From assembly GCA_001931875.2 (NCBI GenBank), contig MSJH02000837.1, positions 124,001-188,000 of the forward strand: DNA of 64,000 nucleotides. Reading direction: 5' to 3'. The stretch's first letter is position 1. Each line of letters begins with the position of its first letter. The DNA is from Byssochlamys sp. IMV 00236 (lineage: Eukaryota; Ascomycota; Eurotiomycetes; Eurotiales; Thermoascaceae). The position numbers and the translations under genes are program-made. This document shows positions 12,191 through 21,996 of this stretch, piece after piece. A model generated the notes under the pieces. That model made no database searches, was not told where the DNA came from, and saw nothing but the letters and a program-made list of their open reading frames with translations.

Positions 12191-12660
12191 TTGCTCCATC
12201 TTCTCAGAAGCTCTTCGGATTTGCTTCCGTACCTGGCCTCATAACGGCATTCTTGGTCTCGTGCTGGACTGAGGTTTGAGGTTCTAGACTATACGTGGGA
12301 GGGTATAGCCGCTTTCGCGGTAACTCTCATCTCCTTGCTCTATCTTCTGCTCTTCGGATTCGGTTCCGTACCTGGCCTGGTAACGGCATTCTTGGTCTCG
12401 TGCTGGACCGAGGTTTGGGGTCCTGGGCGATCCAGGTTCAGACTATACGTGGAAGGGTATAGCCCTTTCGCGGTAACTCTCATCTCCTTGCTCTATCTTC
12501 TGCTCTTGCTCTATCTTCTGCTCTTCGGATTTGTTCCGTACCTGGCTTGGTAACGGCATTCTTGGTCTCGTGCTGGACCGAGGTGTGAGGTCCTGGGTGA
12601 TCCAGGTTCAGACTATACGTGGGAGAGTATAGCCCCTTTCACGGCCACTCTCATCCTCGC
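12191..12660 (+). repeat. Three degenerate ~150-bp tandem repeats ending at a start codon
   Basis: The anchor TTGCTC-(C/T)-ATCTTCT recurs at about 12191, 12335 and 12488. Each copy then runs through CTCTTCGGAT, TTCCGTACCTGGC, AACGGCATTCTTGGTCTCG and TGCTGGAC in the same order. The third copy has an extra 18-bp duplication (12488-12505 repeated at 12506-12523). The last unit ends two bases before the ATG of the WD40 gene, so the array forms its proximal promoter and/or 5' UTR. Confidence 0.9.
12289..12632 (+). promoter_or_regulatory. Inverted repeat CTATAC-N8-GTATAG conserved in all three repeats
   Basis: A 6-bp stem with an 8-nt loop occurs at 12289-12308, 12443-12462 and 12613-12632. The arms are identical in every copy while two loop bases vary. 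Copies two and three also share a CCTGG-N5-CCAGG inverted repeat (12422-12436 and 12592-12606). It could act as DNA (a dyad binding site) or as an RNA hairpin in the 5' UTR. Confidence 0.65.
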
Positions 12661-12661
12661 A

Positions 12662-15562
12662 ATGTCCTTTAGTCAGAGATCTCGAGGGTATGGGATGTCC
12701 AATCCCGAAATGTCGTCCATCGATACGTCTAGGTACATGACGGATTTTTCTCGAGACGTTTCAGAGAACTCATATCTGGAGGAGAAAGCCCAGTCATTAC
12801 TATCGCAATTCCTGAACGCTCCCCGTCGCTCATCATCATCACCAAGGCCAGAGACAGCAGGGCGAGAATCCCATGGTCATCCCGAAGAGACTACCAATGG
12901 ATATCTTAAGGCGGTCAGAAACCAGGAAGTGGACTATACACGAGAAATAGAGGGGAGTCGCCGTGTGTTACCACGCCGCCCTTCGACACACCCCTCGACT
13001 GCATGGCAACAGCGTGATCACACCACGACATCAACAAACAGAGGCCAAGTCTCGAGTACCACCACCGCAGTCCCTCGTCAGCCCAAAACGAAAATGCGAG
13101 TGAATAAAGTCTCGATGGAGCGGTACGATGGATCATCGGACGATTATTCACTGACAGACTCCTCTCATCACGCTCTATCAGACATTGAGAACCCAGATCC
13201 TTCTGAAAGTGGAAAACGCTCGTCTTTTAGGGGTCTGCAGAAGCCATCATCCTCGGTACCTGCCGCAAGTAAATCTAGGGGAATCGCATCACGGCGGCCT
13301 CGTCGATCCGTTGCAGCACCTACCAACTACTATGGGAACTATCCCAATTTTGATCTGGAAGAGGAGACAATCGAAAGCACACCCATAAGACACGCACCAA
13401 GGCAATCTGCCTTTTCTGTCTCCCAGAGTCTTAGATCGCCAGACCGAAGTCCTCATTCAGGGGTTCGCCGCGTTGTAGCCAGTGGAGCTACACGGCCAGT
13501 TTCGGATAAGATGTCTACGTTATTGCACAGCCGCGAGATTGGCGGCCGTGTCAACCACAGGATACGGTCCCGGACTTCTCTTGATTTCACCCATGTCAAG
13601 TCGTGGAAGGGCGCATCAAATGATGTCATTGTCCTGGCTTGGTCTGAAGATGGGACGAGATTCGCAGTAGGCGCGGCTGCCCAGTGTGACGAGCATAATA
13701 TGCAGTACAACCGGGGCAACAACCTCATTCTTGGTGATTTGGTGAGTAACTCACTGAAAGCACTCCCTGATCACCGCATACCACGGCCTTTACCTGCAAG
13801 TGCTGCTTCACAGCACGTGTATAACACGGTTGACCCTCACCTGTACATGAGTGTTACTGCCGTCCAGTGGTATGGCGACACGCTCTTTACAGCAAGCTAC
13901 GACAATACGGTTAAGTTATGGGATGTGTCAAGCCATGCTGCTGCGCGTTGTGTTAAGACACTGCATCATAATTCCAAAGTCCAGGTAATGGCGAGGTCCA
14001 ATTTCTCGCCGAACCTGCTGGCAACTGGCACGCAAGCCTTTGGCGTTTGGAATATTGAGAGCCGGACGTATATGCCTCTTGATGTCGTCCGAAGGAACCC
14101 AACTAAGAACCTGGAATTGATTCCATCCTCCCTGGCATGGGGAACAAGTGAGGCCAGCAAACATTTCCTGGTGGGTGGAATGTCTGGGAGAGACACAGAG
14201 AATGGGGATACGTCGCGCGAGGGCCATATGGCCGTATGGCGAGTGAATGAAGCGTCCATCAGCAGTGACCAGTTGTTGCCGAATGCCCAGAATGTCTTTG
14301 ATGTCACCTGGCATCCGAGGCTCCCCTTATTCGCAACCGGTAGTGCCGCGCCGTTGCTGCGAAGTGCAACGACCGCCAAGGATACCAGATCGGTTGTCCG
14401 TGTATACGACCCGCTACAGGGGAAGCGCTGTGCGGTGGAGTTCGATTGTCCCGCTTTGGACATCAACGATGTTGAATTCTGTCCATTGGACCCGAATTAC
14501 ATGACCGCTAGTTGCACTGATGGCGTCACGTATGTCTGGGACAGCCGTAACCCGTCAGAGATCTTGCACAGGTTGCAGCACGGGGAGCCGCTTAACCAGT
14601 TGGATGAAAATCTAACCAGGGAACAAGCAGATGTCGGCGTCCGAGTGGCACTCTGGGGCGATCATGTGCAACGCTTCTACACCGGTGGTTCAGATGGACG
14701 CCTAAAGGTATGGGATATTCTCCGGTCCCCGGAAGACGCTCATGTCCAGGATGTAGTGACTCTGGAGGAGGAGATTATGTGTGCTTCATTCTCCGGAGAC
14801 AAGACCAACATATTGATCGGAGACGCTGCGGGAGGAGTCCACGTGCTGTCGTCAGCTCCATTTGAACACAGTAGCTGCATGAAATTCGAGCATGCTGGTG
14901 AACCGTTTGATGATATGGAAGAGCAAGAAGAGTCGGCTGTGAAGATGGCGGATAGACTGCTATCATCCGGTCAGCTGGTGCGGCATCCGGTGTATGGAGT
15001 AGGCCAAGGACCTCTCTATAGCGGTCCCTATGCTGCCTGGGCTAGGCCTGCACACACGCCCACCGATCTCCTCGGGATCACTCCCCTTACAGAGGACGTA
15101 CAAGCGCTCCAACTCGACGGTCCTCCTGTGGAGAGAAGACGTCAACTGGATGTTCGGTCTCGGCAGTATGTGGCAGCGCAGATCCGACTTGCGCGTATCC
15201 GGAACGAGCGACGGTCTCTTCATAAGAGAAAACGGGATACATCTTGGCCTGCAAAGGTGACCCTGGCTCCGGAGAATCTCATTGATCTCTGCAGTGACGA
15301 AGACGAGGAGGCACTCGCGCACCGGCCTCGCCCTCGAAAAGCTAAAGATCGCACAACAGAACCCATTATTACTCAGATAGTGGATGTGATTGATTTAACT
15401 GGAGATGCCGATTCTGAGGACATTGCTGTTGGCAGCAGTGAAGCTATGGATACGAGCGAGGTCGTTGGGGAAGAGGACGAGCGACTTGAAGCGCTGGAAG
15501 AAGACTACTGGTGGCCGGACAGCGGTGCTGTAGATGCCAATATCCAGGATCTTGACGATTAA
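12662..15562 (+). CDS. WD40-repeat protein with two C-terminal SUMO-interacting motifs
   Basis: An intronless gene of 966 aa. Residues 1-300 are Ser/Arg/Pro-rich and look disordered. Roughly 305-740 form a WD40 propeller, recognisable by blades such as LFTASYDNTVKLWD, TASCTDGVTYVWDS and FYTGGSDGRLKVWD. The tail is acidic and carries two SUMO-interacting-motif signatures, IDLCSDEDEE (874-883) and VIDLTGDADSED (from 909), each a hydrophobic core followed by acidic residues. It ends in IQDLDD. A role as a nuclear WD40 adaptor, perhaps in a ubiquitin-ligase or chromatin complex, is inference. A relation to the DIM-9/Raf1 group was considered but cannot be settled from sequence reading. The start codon lies immediately after a tandem-repeat array. 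Confidence 0.8.
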   Translation: MSFSQRSRGYGMSNPEMSSIDTSRYMTDFSRDVSENSYLEEKAQSLLSQFLNAPRRSSSSPRPETAGRESHGHPEETTNGYLKAVRNQEVDYTREIEGSRRVLPRRPSTHPSTAWQQRDHTTTSTNRGQVSSTTTAVPRQPKTKMRVNKVSMERYDGSSDDYSLTDSSHHALSDIENPDPSESGKRSSFRGLQKPSSSVPAASKSRGIASRRPRRSVAAPTNYYGNYPNFDLEEETIESTPIRHAPRQSAFSVSQSLRSPDRSPHSGVRRVVASGATRPVSDKMSTLLHSREIGGRVNHRIRSRTSLDFTHVKSWKGASNDVIVLAWSEDGTRFAVGAAAQCDEHNMQYNRGNNLILGDLVSNSLKALPDHRIPRPLPASAASQHVYNTVDPHLYMSVTAVQWYGDTLFTASYDNTVKLWDVSSHAAARCVKTLHHNSKVQVMARSNFSPNLLATGTQAFGVWNIESRTYMPLDVVRRNPTKNLELIPSSLAWGTSEASKHFLVGGMSGRDTENGDTSREGHMAVWRVNEASISSDQLLPNAQNVFDVTWHPRLPLFATGSAAPLLRSATTAKDTRSVVRVYDPLQGKRCAVEFDCPALDINDVEFCPLDPNYMTASCTDGVTYVWDSRNPSEILHRLQHGEPLNQLDENLTREQADVGVRVALWGDHVQRFYTGGSDGRLKVWDILRSPEDAHVQDVVTLEEEIMCASFSGDKTNILIGDAAGGVHVLSSAPFEHSSCMKFEHAGEPFDDMEEQEESAVKMADRLLSSGQLVRHPVYGVGQGPLYSGPYAAWARPAHTPTDLLGITPLTEDVQALQLDGPPVERRRQLDVRSRQYVAAQIRLARIRNERRSLHKRKRDTSWPAKVTLAPENLIDLCSDEDEEALAHRPRPRKAKDRTTEPIITQIVDVIDLTGDADSEDIAVGSSEAMDTSEVVGEEDERLEALEEDYWWPDSGAVDANIQDLDD

Positions 15563-16537
15563 GACGAGACTATTGTGTCTGGCATTATTAGGGTTAATTA
15601 GGGTTGGGTTGGTCTTATTAGGCGCTGACTTTTGCATATAAGCATGGATAAGGCGCAGTCAATGACCTTGCATTACTTCGAGAGGGGCATGTCGCTTGGT
15701 GTTATTAACTTATTATGCGACTGAGGGAGCGACTGTTATATCTAGATTCCGATACCCTGGTAACTAATAGAAATGTACTTTACATTGGTTTATGACAGAA
15801 ATAGCCTAGTAGGGCAGTTTATATAGCCTGTGTTGTCCCAATGCACTGTAAACACAATAGTAGCATGATATCTTGCAATCAAGCACGAGGGCAAAACGGC
15901 CAAAAGGCGCGACCTGGGGAACGATCTTCAAGTTCAGCAAGGCTTAGCTTGGCTATTTCTTAGCATTTTTAGCGCCTCAATCAGAACATGGTAATATGTA
16001 CTAATATCGCCTGCGCACGTACGCAGCGATAAGCACGCAGCCAGCTAAGCCTCAGGGCTGTGCATTGGTTTAGTGATGCAAGTCTGCATAATGGTTTAGT
16101 TCTGGAATCATCTAGCTTCATATTCATTTTCTTCAGGTTGGATCCGAATAGCTTGATTAATATGGAACAATAATAAATACTGAGGCTAGATTTGCACCGC
16201 CACTTAAGTAGGCAGCTAAACCTTGAAGTGTAGTTAGTTACTGGTAGTACCGGATTCACTTATTATCGATATCATCCTAGTTTGTAGTAATATTCGTTCG
16301 GTTAGTTCCGAGGCATAAGTTAATCATCCTATTTATTTAACTACTGCGGTTGTCCCCGCGTCAACTTCCTTCTTCCCACTTTACTTGCCTATTACTACTT
16401 AACGTCACTTCTCATCACCTACATTATTATCTGTATCCATCACTCACTGGACTCTCCTTCACTCGAGGCTTCTCATCATCTTCCCCCGAGAAAAGAATCA
16501 CACATACCATACTTCCAGTGAATCACTTCAACTTCAG
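15563..16537. other. Intergenic with a short telomere-like motif
   Basis: About 975 bp between two co-directional genes. Near its left end (15588-15610) are two TTAGGG units separated by TTAA and followed by TTGGG, resembling the fungal telomere repeat. The rest is AT-rich 3' flank and promoter. One CCGAGG lies at 16308. No coding signal is seen. Confidence 0.5.
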
Positions 16538-17616
16538 ATGTCATTTGCCCCGCCACCAGGACCTCCACCCCCGCCCGTCCCGGAGGGGTGGAAGGCTCAA
16601 TACGATGAACGATACAAGCAGTGGTATGTACATACATACATCCTCACCCATCTAGGCATCCTACCTTTTTTTTTCGACATTCTATTCTAATATTATTATT
16701 ATCTCCCAGGTACTTTGTAAACCTCTCCACAGGCGTCTCACAATGGAACCCTCCCGAAGCACCCGCCTCACCCCGTCCTCATCTCGGTGGACCACCCTCC
16801 GAACCGCCCCCATCTTACGACCAAACCGGACCAGGCGATCCAAGCAGAGTCGCTGCCGCAGGCGATCATAAGACTCTCTCGTCTAATAATCCATATAATC
16901 ACACATCGCCAGCAGCAGGAGGAGGAGGGAGTGTGAATAATATCGACGAGGACGCCAAGCTCGCGGCGAGATTACAGGCGGAAGAAGACGCGCGCGCTGC
17001 GGGCAGGAGTCCGGCGCCGTCGTCGTCGTCGAGTGGGCGGAAGAATCGGGGCGCGAGTGATGATTATTACAATGCTCAAACCGGTCCGTCGCAGGGTCAG
17101 GGTCAGGGTTATGCTCCTTACGGTAGTGGTGCGAGTCCGTATGCTGGAAGTCCTGCCCCTGCTCCTGCGCCTGCGCCTACTGCGGACCAGCAGCGTGGTA
17201 AGAGTGGTGGATTCCTAGGAAAACTCCTGGGTAAAGCGTCTGGAAAGCATTCTTCTGGTGGATATGGATATGCAGGAGGTGCAGGGGGTTATGGCGCTGG
17301 TGGCTATCGCCCTCAGCAGCAGGGTTACGGAGGCTATCCGCCTCAACAGGGTTATGGAGGATATCCTCCGCAGGGAGGATACTACGCACCGCCACAGCAA
17401 CAGCAGGCTCCTGCACGACGTCATGGTGGGATGGGAACCGCTGGTGCAGCGGCGCTGGGTCTCGGTGGTGGATTGTTGGGTGGTATGCTGATTGAAGATA
17501 TGATCGAGGATCATGATCAGCATGAGTATGAACAGGGATATGACCAGGGGTATGATCAGGGGTTTGATAATGGCGGAGACTTTGGCGGTGGTGATTTTGG
17601 TGGTGATGATTTCTAA
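16538..17616 (+). CDS. WW-domain protein with glycine-rich repeats (Wwm1-like)
   Basis: Two exons (16538-16623 and 16710-17616) encode 330 aa. A proline-rich start (MSFAPPPGPPPPP) is followed by one WW domain, residues about 15-44, with the tryptophans in VPEGWKAQYDERY and SQWNPP; the intron splits the codon of the internal tryptophan (QW/YF). The rest is low complexity: a Ser/Ala-rich linker, GYGG/GYPP-Q repeats, then a glycine-zipper-like segment (LGLGGGLLGGMLIEDMIED, about 282-300) and imperfect GYDQ and GGDFGG repeats to the end. WW domains bind proline-rich ligands. The layout resembles yeast Wwm1, a metacaspase-interacting protein, but the match is by architecture only. It converges with emc7. 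Confidence 0.8.
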
Positions 17617-18034
17617 GAGCACCCCGTCCTAACTTCGCTGTTACTTTGTAGCTGGCTGCTTAATGCTCTGCTATGATATTGGTTTGTTGAGGATGTTTCT
17701 TTGCTTGGGATTCAAGTGATGGAGTTTGGGAGTTTGTTGTCTGTCATGCGCTGAGAACGATAACGATTATGGTTATTATGTGATGCTGCTCCTGAGATGC
17801 AGAATACCCGGTCTATGAGACGGGTTGAATTAACTACAAACTATTCTCTCTTCGCTTTATGTTACTCCCTGCTTCTACTTCATAGTAAGAACTCATATCG
17901 ACACTACATTTATATAAATCATCTTCTAGACGAATATCCATGCTCATATTACACTATCTAGAGGGTAAAAAAATAACTTCCTACCCCAAACAACACTTGA
18001 GCCCAATATTACCAATCCCACCTTCAACCCCATT
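17617..18034. other. Convergent 3' flanks of the WW gene and emc7
   Basis: About 420 bp between two converging genes, so it holds both polyadenylation regions. AT-rich with no coding signal. No other element was seen. Confidence 0.6.
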
Positions 18035-19028
18035 TCAACCTCTCCTCCGTCCCGCACCACCGCTCTCCCTCCCCGATGTGATAGCCGCTGAGCTATCCGC
18101 ACTCGCACTCGAAGTCGTCCCGGCCATCCATCCCGCAAGGTCGAAGTTGGCCGGACCACCGCCTGAAACGGCACTGCGGCTCGCAGCCGTGAGTGGGCCA
18201 CCGCGAGATTGCTTTTCGAACTCTTCGCGCATTTCGGGGTCCACTGTTTTTGCGCGCGGGTTAGTATTGGTATATGCGGGTTGATTCTGGGAAGGAAATG
18301 GATGGAAGAGAAGAAAGACGTACTGTTTTCCATAAGTTTCGGCATAGCGAACATGACGACCATCGCAAAGACAGCGAGGAGGATCATGGGGTTTTTGAAA
18401 AGACTTAGCGGGGAGACTAGATAGAAATGATTAGTATACCATGCATACATACCCATATCAAAAGCTCCGAAATCCAAGAAGAAGGGAGAAGGGAGAAGAA
18501 GGATAAAAACTCACACTTCGCTCTCTCCTCATAAAACCCCCTCCTCGCAACCACCTTCGCTGGTACAATCACATCCCCAATCCCATTCCCTCCTCCTACC
18601 GTAGCAACAAACATCTCCATCCCCCGATTACTCCATGCATTTCCCCGAAACGTCTCCCATACCCCAATAACCGTCCCATCAGACGCGACATCCACGCGGT
18701 ATGGAGCGAAGACGTATTCCCGCGAGCGGATATCAAGGAGGTATGATTTCGGGCCCGATTCCGAATCGGATTTGGATAGGATAGGGAAGGTAAATGTTGA
18801 GGAGGTCGTTAGGGGCGCGGAGAGGATGTTGTTTTCGGTCCCGGTTCCTTTTTCACTCGGAGATTCGGAGAGGGTTGTTAATGTAGCGTGGGTGCTGGCG
18901 GGGAGGACGTTGGGGTTTGGGAGGAGGTTGGATGGAGGGATGGTGATTGTTAGGGAGGAGGCGGTGGTTGTGGCGGCGTGGAGGAGGGGGAGTAGCAGGA
19001 GTAAATTACGCGCTGATGGGAGGAACAT
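18035..19028 (-). CDS. emc7: ER membrane protein complex subunit 7 (EMC7/Sop4)
   Basis: A subunit of the EMC, the ER insertase for multipass and tail-anchored membrane proteins. Exons on the minus strand (19028-18515, 18416-18324 and 18243-18035) join to 271 aa. There is an N-terminal signal peptide (RNLLLLLPLLHAATTTASS), a lumenal beta-sandwich domain ending in ARRGFYEERAKFSPLS, and one membrane helix (LFKNPMILLAVFAMVVMFAMPKL without charged interruption). Next come the family hallmark MENMDPEMREEFEK and a Ser/Gly-rich cytosolic tail. All three introns/exons close in frame, and the conserved MDPEMR motif is itself split at its ATG by intron 2. Assignment to EMC7 is by this helix-MDPEMR block. 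Confidence 0.88.
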
Positions 19029-19637
19029 GGTGGGTTGGTGGAGGTGTAGATGTTGGAGGAGGTTTGTAGGATTGAGTGTTTGGTGTTGGGTGTTGGGTTG
19101 GGCGCAGAGTGAATGCGGTTGAGAAGTTGAGGTTGCGGGATGGAGATGGGCCGGCGTGGAGTTCGGAGGAGCTCAGCTGGATTGACTTGCACACCTCTTG
19201 TTTAACTAATACATAAGAGATGATTCTGACAATGCTTATTTTTTCAATGATAAAGTAGATATCTGATTCTTTTTTTTTATTATTATTCTTTTCTTTTGGA
19301 ATTGTTTTTACGCATTCGTCGCGTGGATAAATTCTACCAGACACTACTCTTTCTTCTGGCATCTCATCTATATCATCTATATCAATCCTTGCAGACCCAC
19401 TCGTTCACATATCTCAATATATTTTGCCGTGCTCAGTTAAACTATATAAAGGCACAATTGCCGCTATAGCAGAATGCCTCCTGGCTTCATCCCCAACTAG
19501 TCTGGAATATAATCTGTACAGTGAATTTATCGAGAACCACGAAAATAGCGTCGAGGCGCCTATAATGCATGAATAACGCAGTGAAGAAAACGGACGTGAA
19601 GTGTCAGTGTGTCGTGTGTCGTGTATATATATATGAA
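19029..19637. other. emc7 promoter and acyl-CoA synthetase 3' flank
   Basis: About 610 bp between two leftward genes. G/T-rich next to the emc7 start, then AT-rich with an ATT run near 19276-19284. It ends in an (AT)n tract by the synthetase stop codon. No coding signal. Confidence 0.55.
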
Positions 19638-21996
19638 TCACAACTTGGCCTTGGGAGCGGCCTCTTCCTCCGCTAGCTGGGCGTACAGATCGTCCAGGAC
19701 AGAGCGGTACTTCTTTGCCGCCGGGGGACGCTTCATCTTCAGCCTGCGCAAAAGTTAGTCATCTGTTTGGTTCAGAGAAAGGAAAGAAAAATAAGTGCCA
19801 CTTACGTCGGCGTCAACAGCTCGTTCTCGACGGTAAACGGATCCAACATCAAAGCGCAGTTCCGCACCCGCTCGTAACCAGCCAGCTTCTGCTTCTTCGC
19901 AATCTGATCCAGATCCTTCAGCACCGCCTTGCGGATCTTGTCCTCGCCAAGTACGGCCCTGATGGCTTCGATGTCCGTCGGACTGATGTTCCTGCCCAAG
20001 ATCTTGCTGGCATAGCCGGCAAAAGCGTCGGGCTGCACGCCGAAGATGGCCACCAGCGAGGTCTGCAGACTGTCGCCGTGGATGTAGCCCTGGGCAAGGT
20101 ATCCGAGCTGAGACATATATACACCCTCCAGGCGCTCCGGCGATACGTACTCACCCTGGGCCAGCTTCAGCACGTTCTTCCGACGGTCGATGATCTTGAA
20201 ACGGCCCATCTCGTCAATGCTGCACACGTCGCCTGTGCGGAACCAGCCGTCCTCGGTGACGGCAGCGGCAGTCTCTTCGGGGTTCTTGAAGTACTCCCGG
20301 AAGAGCGTGTTGCCCCTGATCAGCAGCTCACCTCGCGGGTATGGCTTGTCATCGACGGAGTAATCCATGTCAGGAAGCGACATCAGACATGCTTCCACAC
20401 TGGGGGCCAGACGGCCGCAGTTTCCGCTGGTGAGATCGCTGGGATACTGGACAGTGGTAACGGCGTATGTCTCGGTCAGACCGTAGCCCTGGATGAGATC
20501 GATGCCGAACACAACTCTCAGGAAGCTGTGTAGGGCGGGATCCAGCGGCGCAGAGCCGGAAACCATGACCTTAGCCTTATCCAGTCCCAATGCCGCGGCA
20601 ACCTTGCGGCCCCAAATGCGGTCGTAAAAGGCATGCTTGAAGGTCCCCTTGGTCTCCAGGTTGGCCGTCTTCGTGGCCAGAACATGCCGAGACAGAGCAC
20701 CCTTGAAGCCGGGCTGTTCGACCGTGGCGCCGCGGATGACGTTTCCAAAGCGAGTGTACAGACGGGGAACTGAGACGAAACCGGTGGGCTTCAAGACCTT
20801 CAGGTCGTCGACGAGCTCCTGGATAGCACCGTGGAAATAGCCGATTCTGCCACCGGCCCACAGAAAGCCCTGCTCCGACAGACGCTCGTAGATGTGCGCG
20901 AGTGGCAGGTAGGAAGCCATAGTATCACCGGGGGAATGTTCCATCACCGACAAGGCACTAGAAGCTGCTGCCACGGCGTTCTTGTGTGTGAGAACCACAC
21001 CCTTTGGTGGACCCGTGGTGCCAGAGGTGTAGTTGATGGTCACGATATCCTCCGGAGAAGGAGGATTGTAGGGGCGGTTCACGGAAGCGCCCAGCGCTTC
21101 CACTTCATCAATGGTGTAGATAGTAACGTCATGGTCTCCCGCGATGGCCTTGAGGATATCGCGCTTCGACTGTCCGGGCTGCTCGCCCGCATCTATCGGA
21201 TCCAGACTGACGATGATCTTGAGATTGGGCAGCTTGTGCCTCAGTTGCAGGAGGGTCGGGATATGCGGCAGCGAGGCCACCACGCAGCTCAGCTCGGCGT
21301 GGTTGATGATGTACTCGGTTGCCTCCTTGCCCAGGACGTCATAGATGGACACGGAGTAGAGGCTTTGCGACATGCACGCCAGGTCTGTCAGGTTAGCAGG
21401 TGACTTGGGGCTTCCAAGGCGCTTCCTGAAGTCTCATCTGACATACCCGTAATCTGCCACTCCGGGCGGTTCTGGCACCACAGTCCAACACCATGCTTTC
21501 CTCCCGGGCATCCATGTCTCTCATGAAGTTCCACCAGACCAGAGCCGAAGTGCGCTCGTCGTCGCTGAACGGTCTGATAGTCAATCCACTGGTAGGGACC
21601 GAACGTCTTGGTGGCGGGGTTGTAGGATCTCCAGCCTAGACAGTCGTTCTTGGGATATCGGTTTGCTGGCCACAGTCAGTATTGAAACGAGCGCCCTATC
21701 TAGCCTTCGCGGCTTACCCGACGTTTCAAAGACATCATGAGCGGTGCGGATCTAGTAAAAGAGCAATTTAGCGAGGGTTTCCAATGATAGAGCAATGCGA
21801 ATATATATCATTGTGAGTAGCATACCTTTGGATCTAGCGTCTCAAGCAGCTCTTTCTGACAGTTCCACGCACGGTAAACCCTGCTTCGACCGGGCTTCTC
21901 GGTTCCAGGAAGGGCCACACTCTGGGGCGTGCCCTTGGGAGGCTCCTGTCGCAGCTCTTCTGCGCGAGCGAGGTCGACGGGTTTGGAGAAAAACAT
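19638..21996 (-). CDS. faaB: Peroxisomal long-chain acyl-CoA synthetase (FaaB/Faa2 type)
   Basis: This ATP-dependent ligase activates fatty acids to acyl-CoA. Exons on the minus strand (21996-21826, 21751-21718, 21665-21447, 21384-19806 and 19743-19638) give 702 aa. It has the AMP-binding loop YTSGTTGPPKG and the fatty-acyl-CoA-synthetase signature region with DGWFRTGDV and IDRRKNVLKLAQGEY. The last short exon supplies the C-terminus EEEAAPKAKL, so the protein ends in AKL, a good type 1 peroxisomal targeting signal. A model that read through the last intron would lose it. The expected site of action is therefore the peroxisomal matrix, upstream of beta-oxidation, using ATP delivered by the Ant1-type carrier encoded nearby. 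CCTCGG motifs lie 535 bp and more upstream. Confidence 0.92.

Noticed and set aside
12613..12660. Reading the tandem repeats as part of the WD40 coding region
   Set aside because: The repeats differ in length by values that are not multiples of three and contain stops in frame with the protein; the ATG at 12662 follows them.
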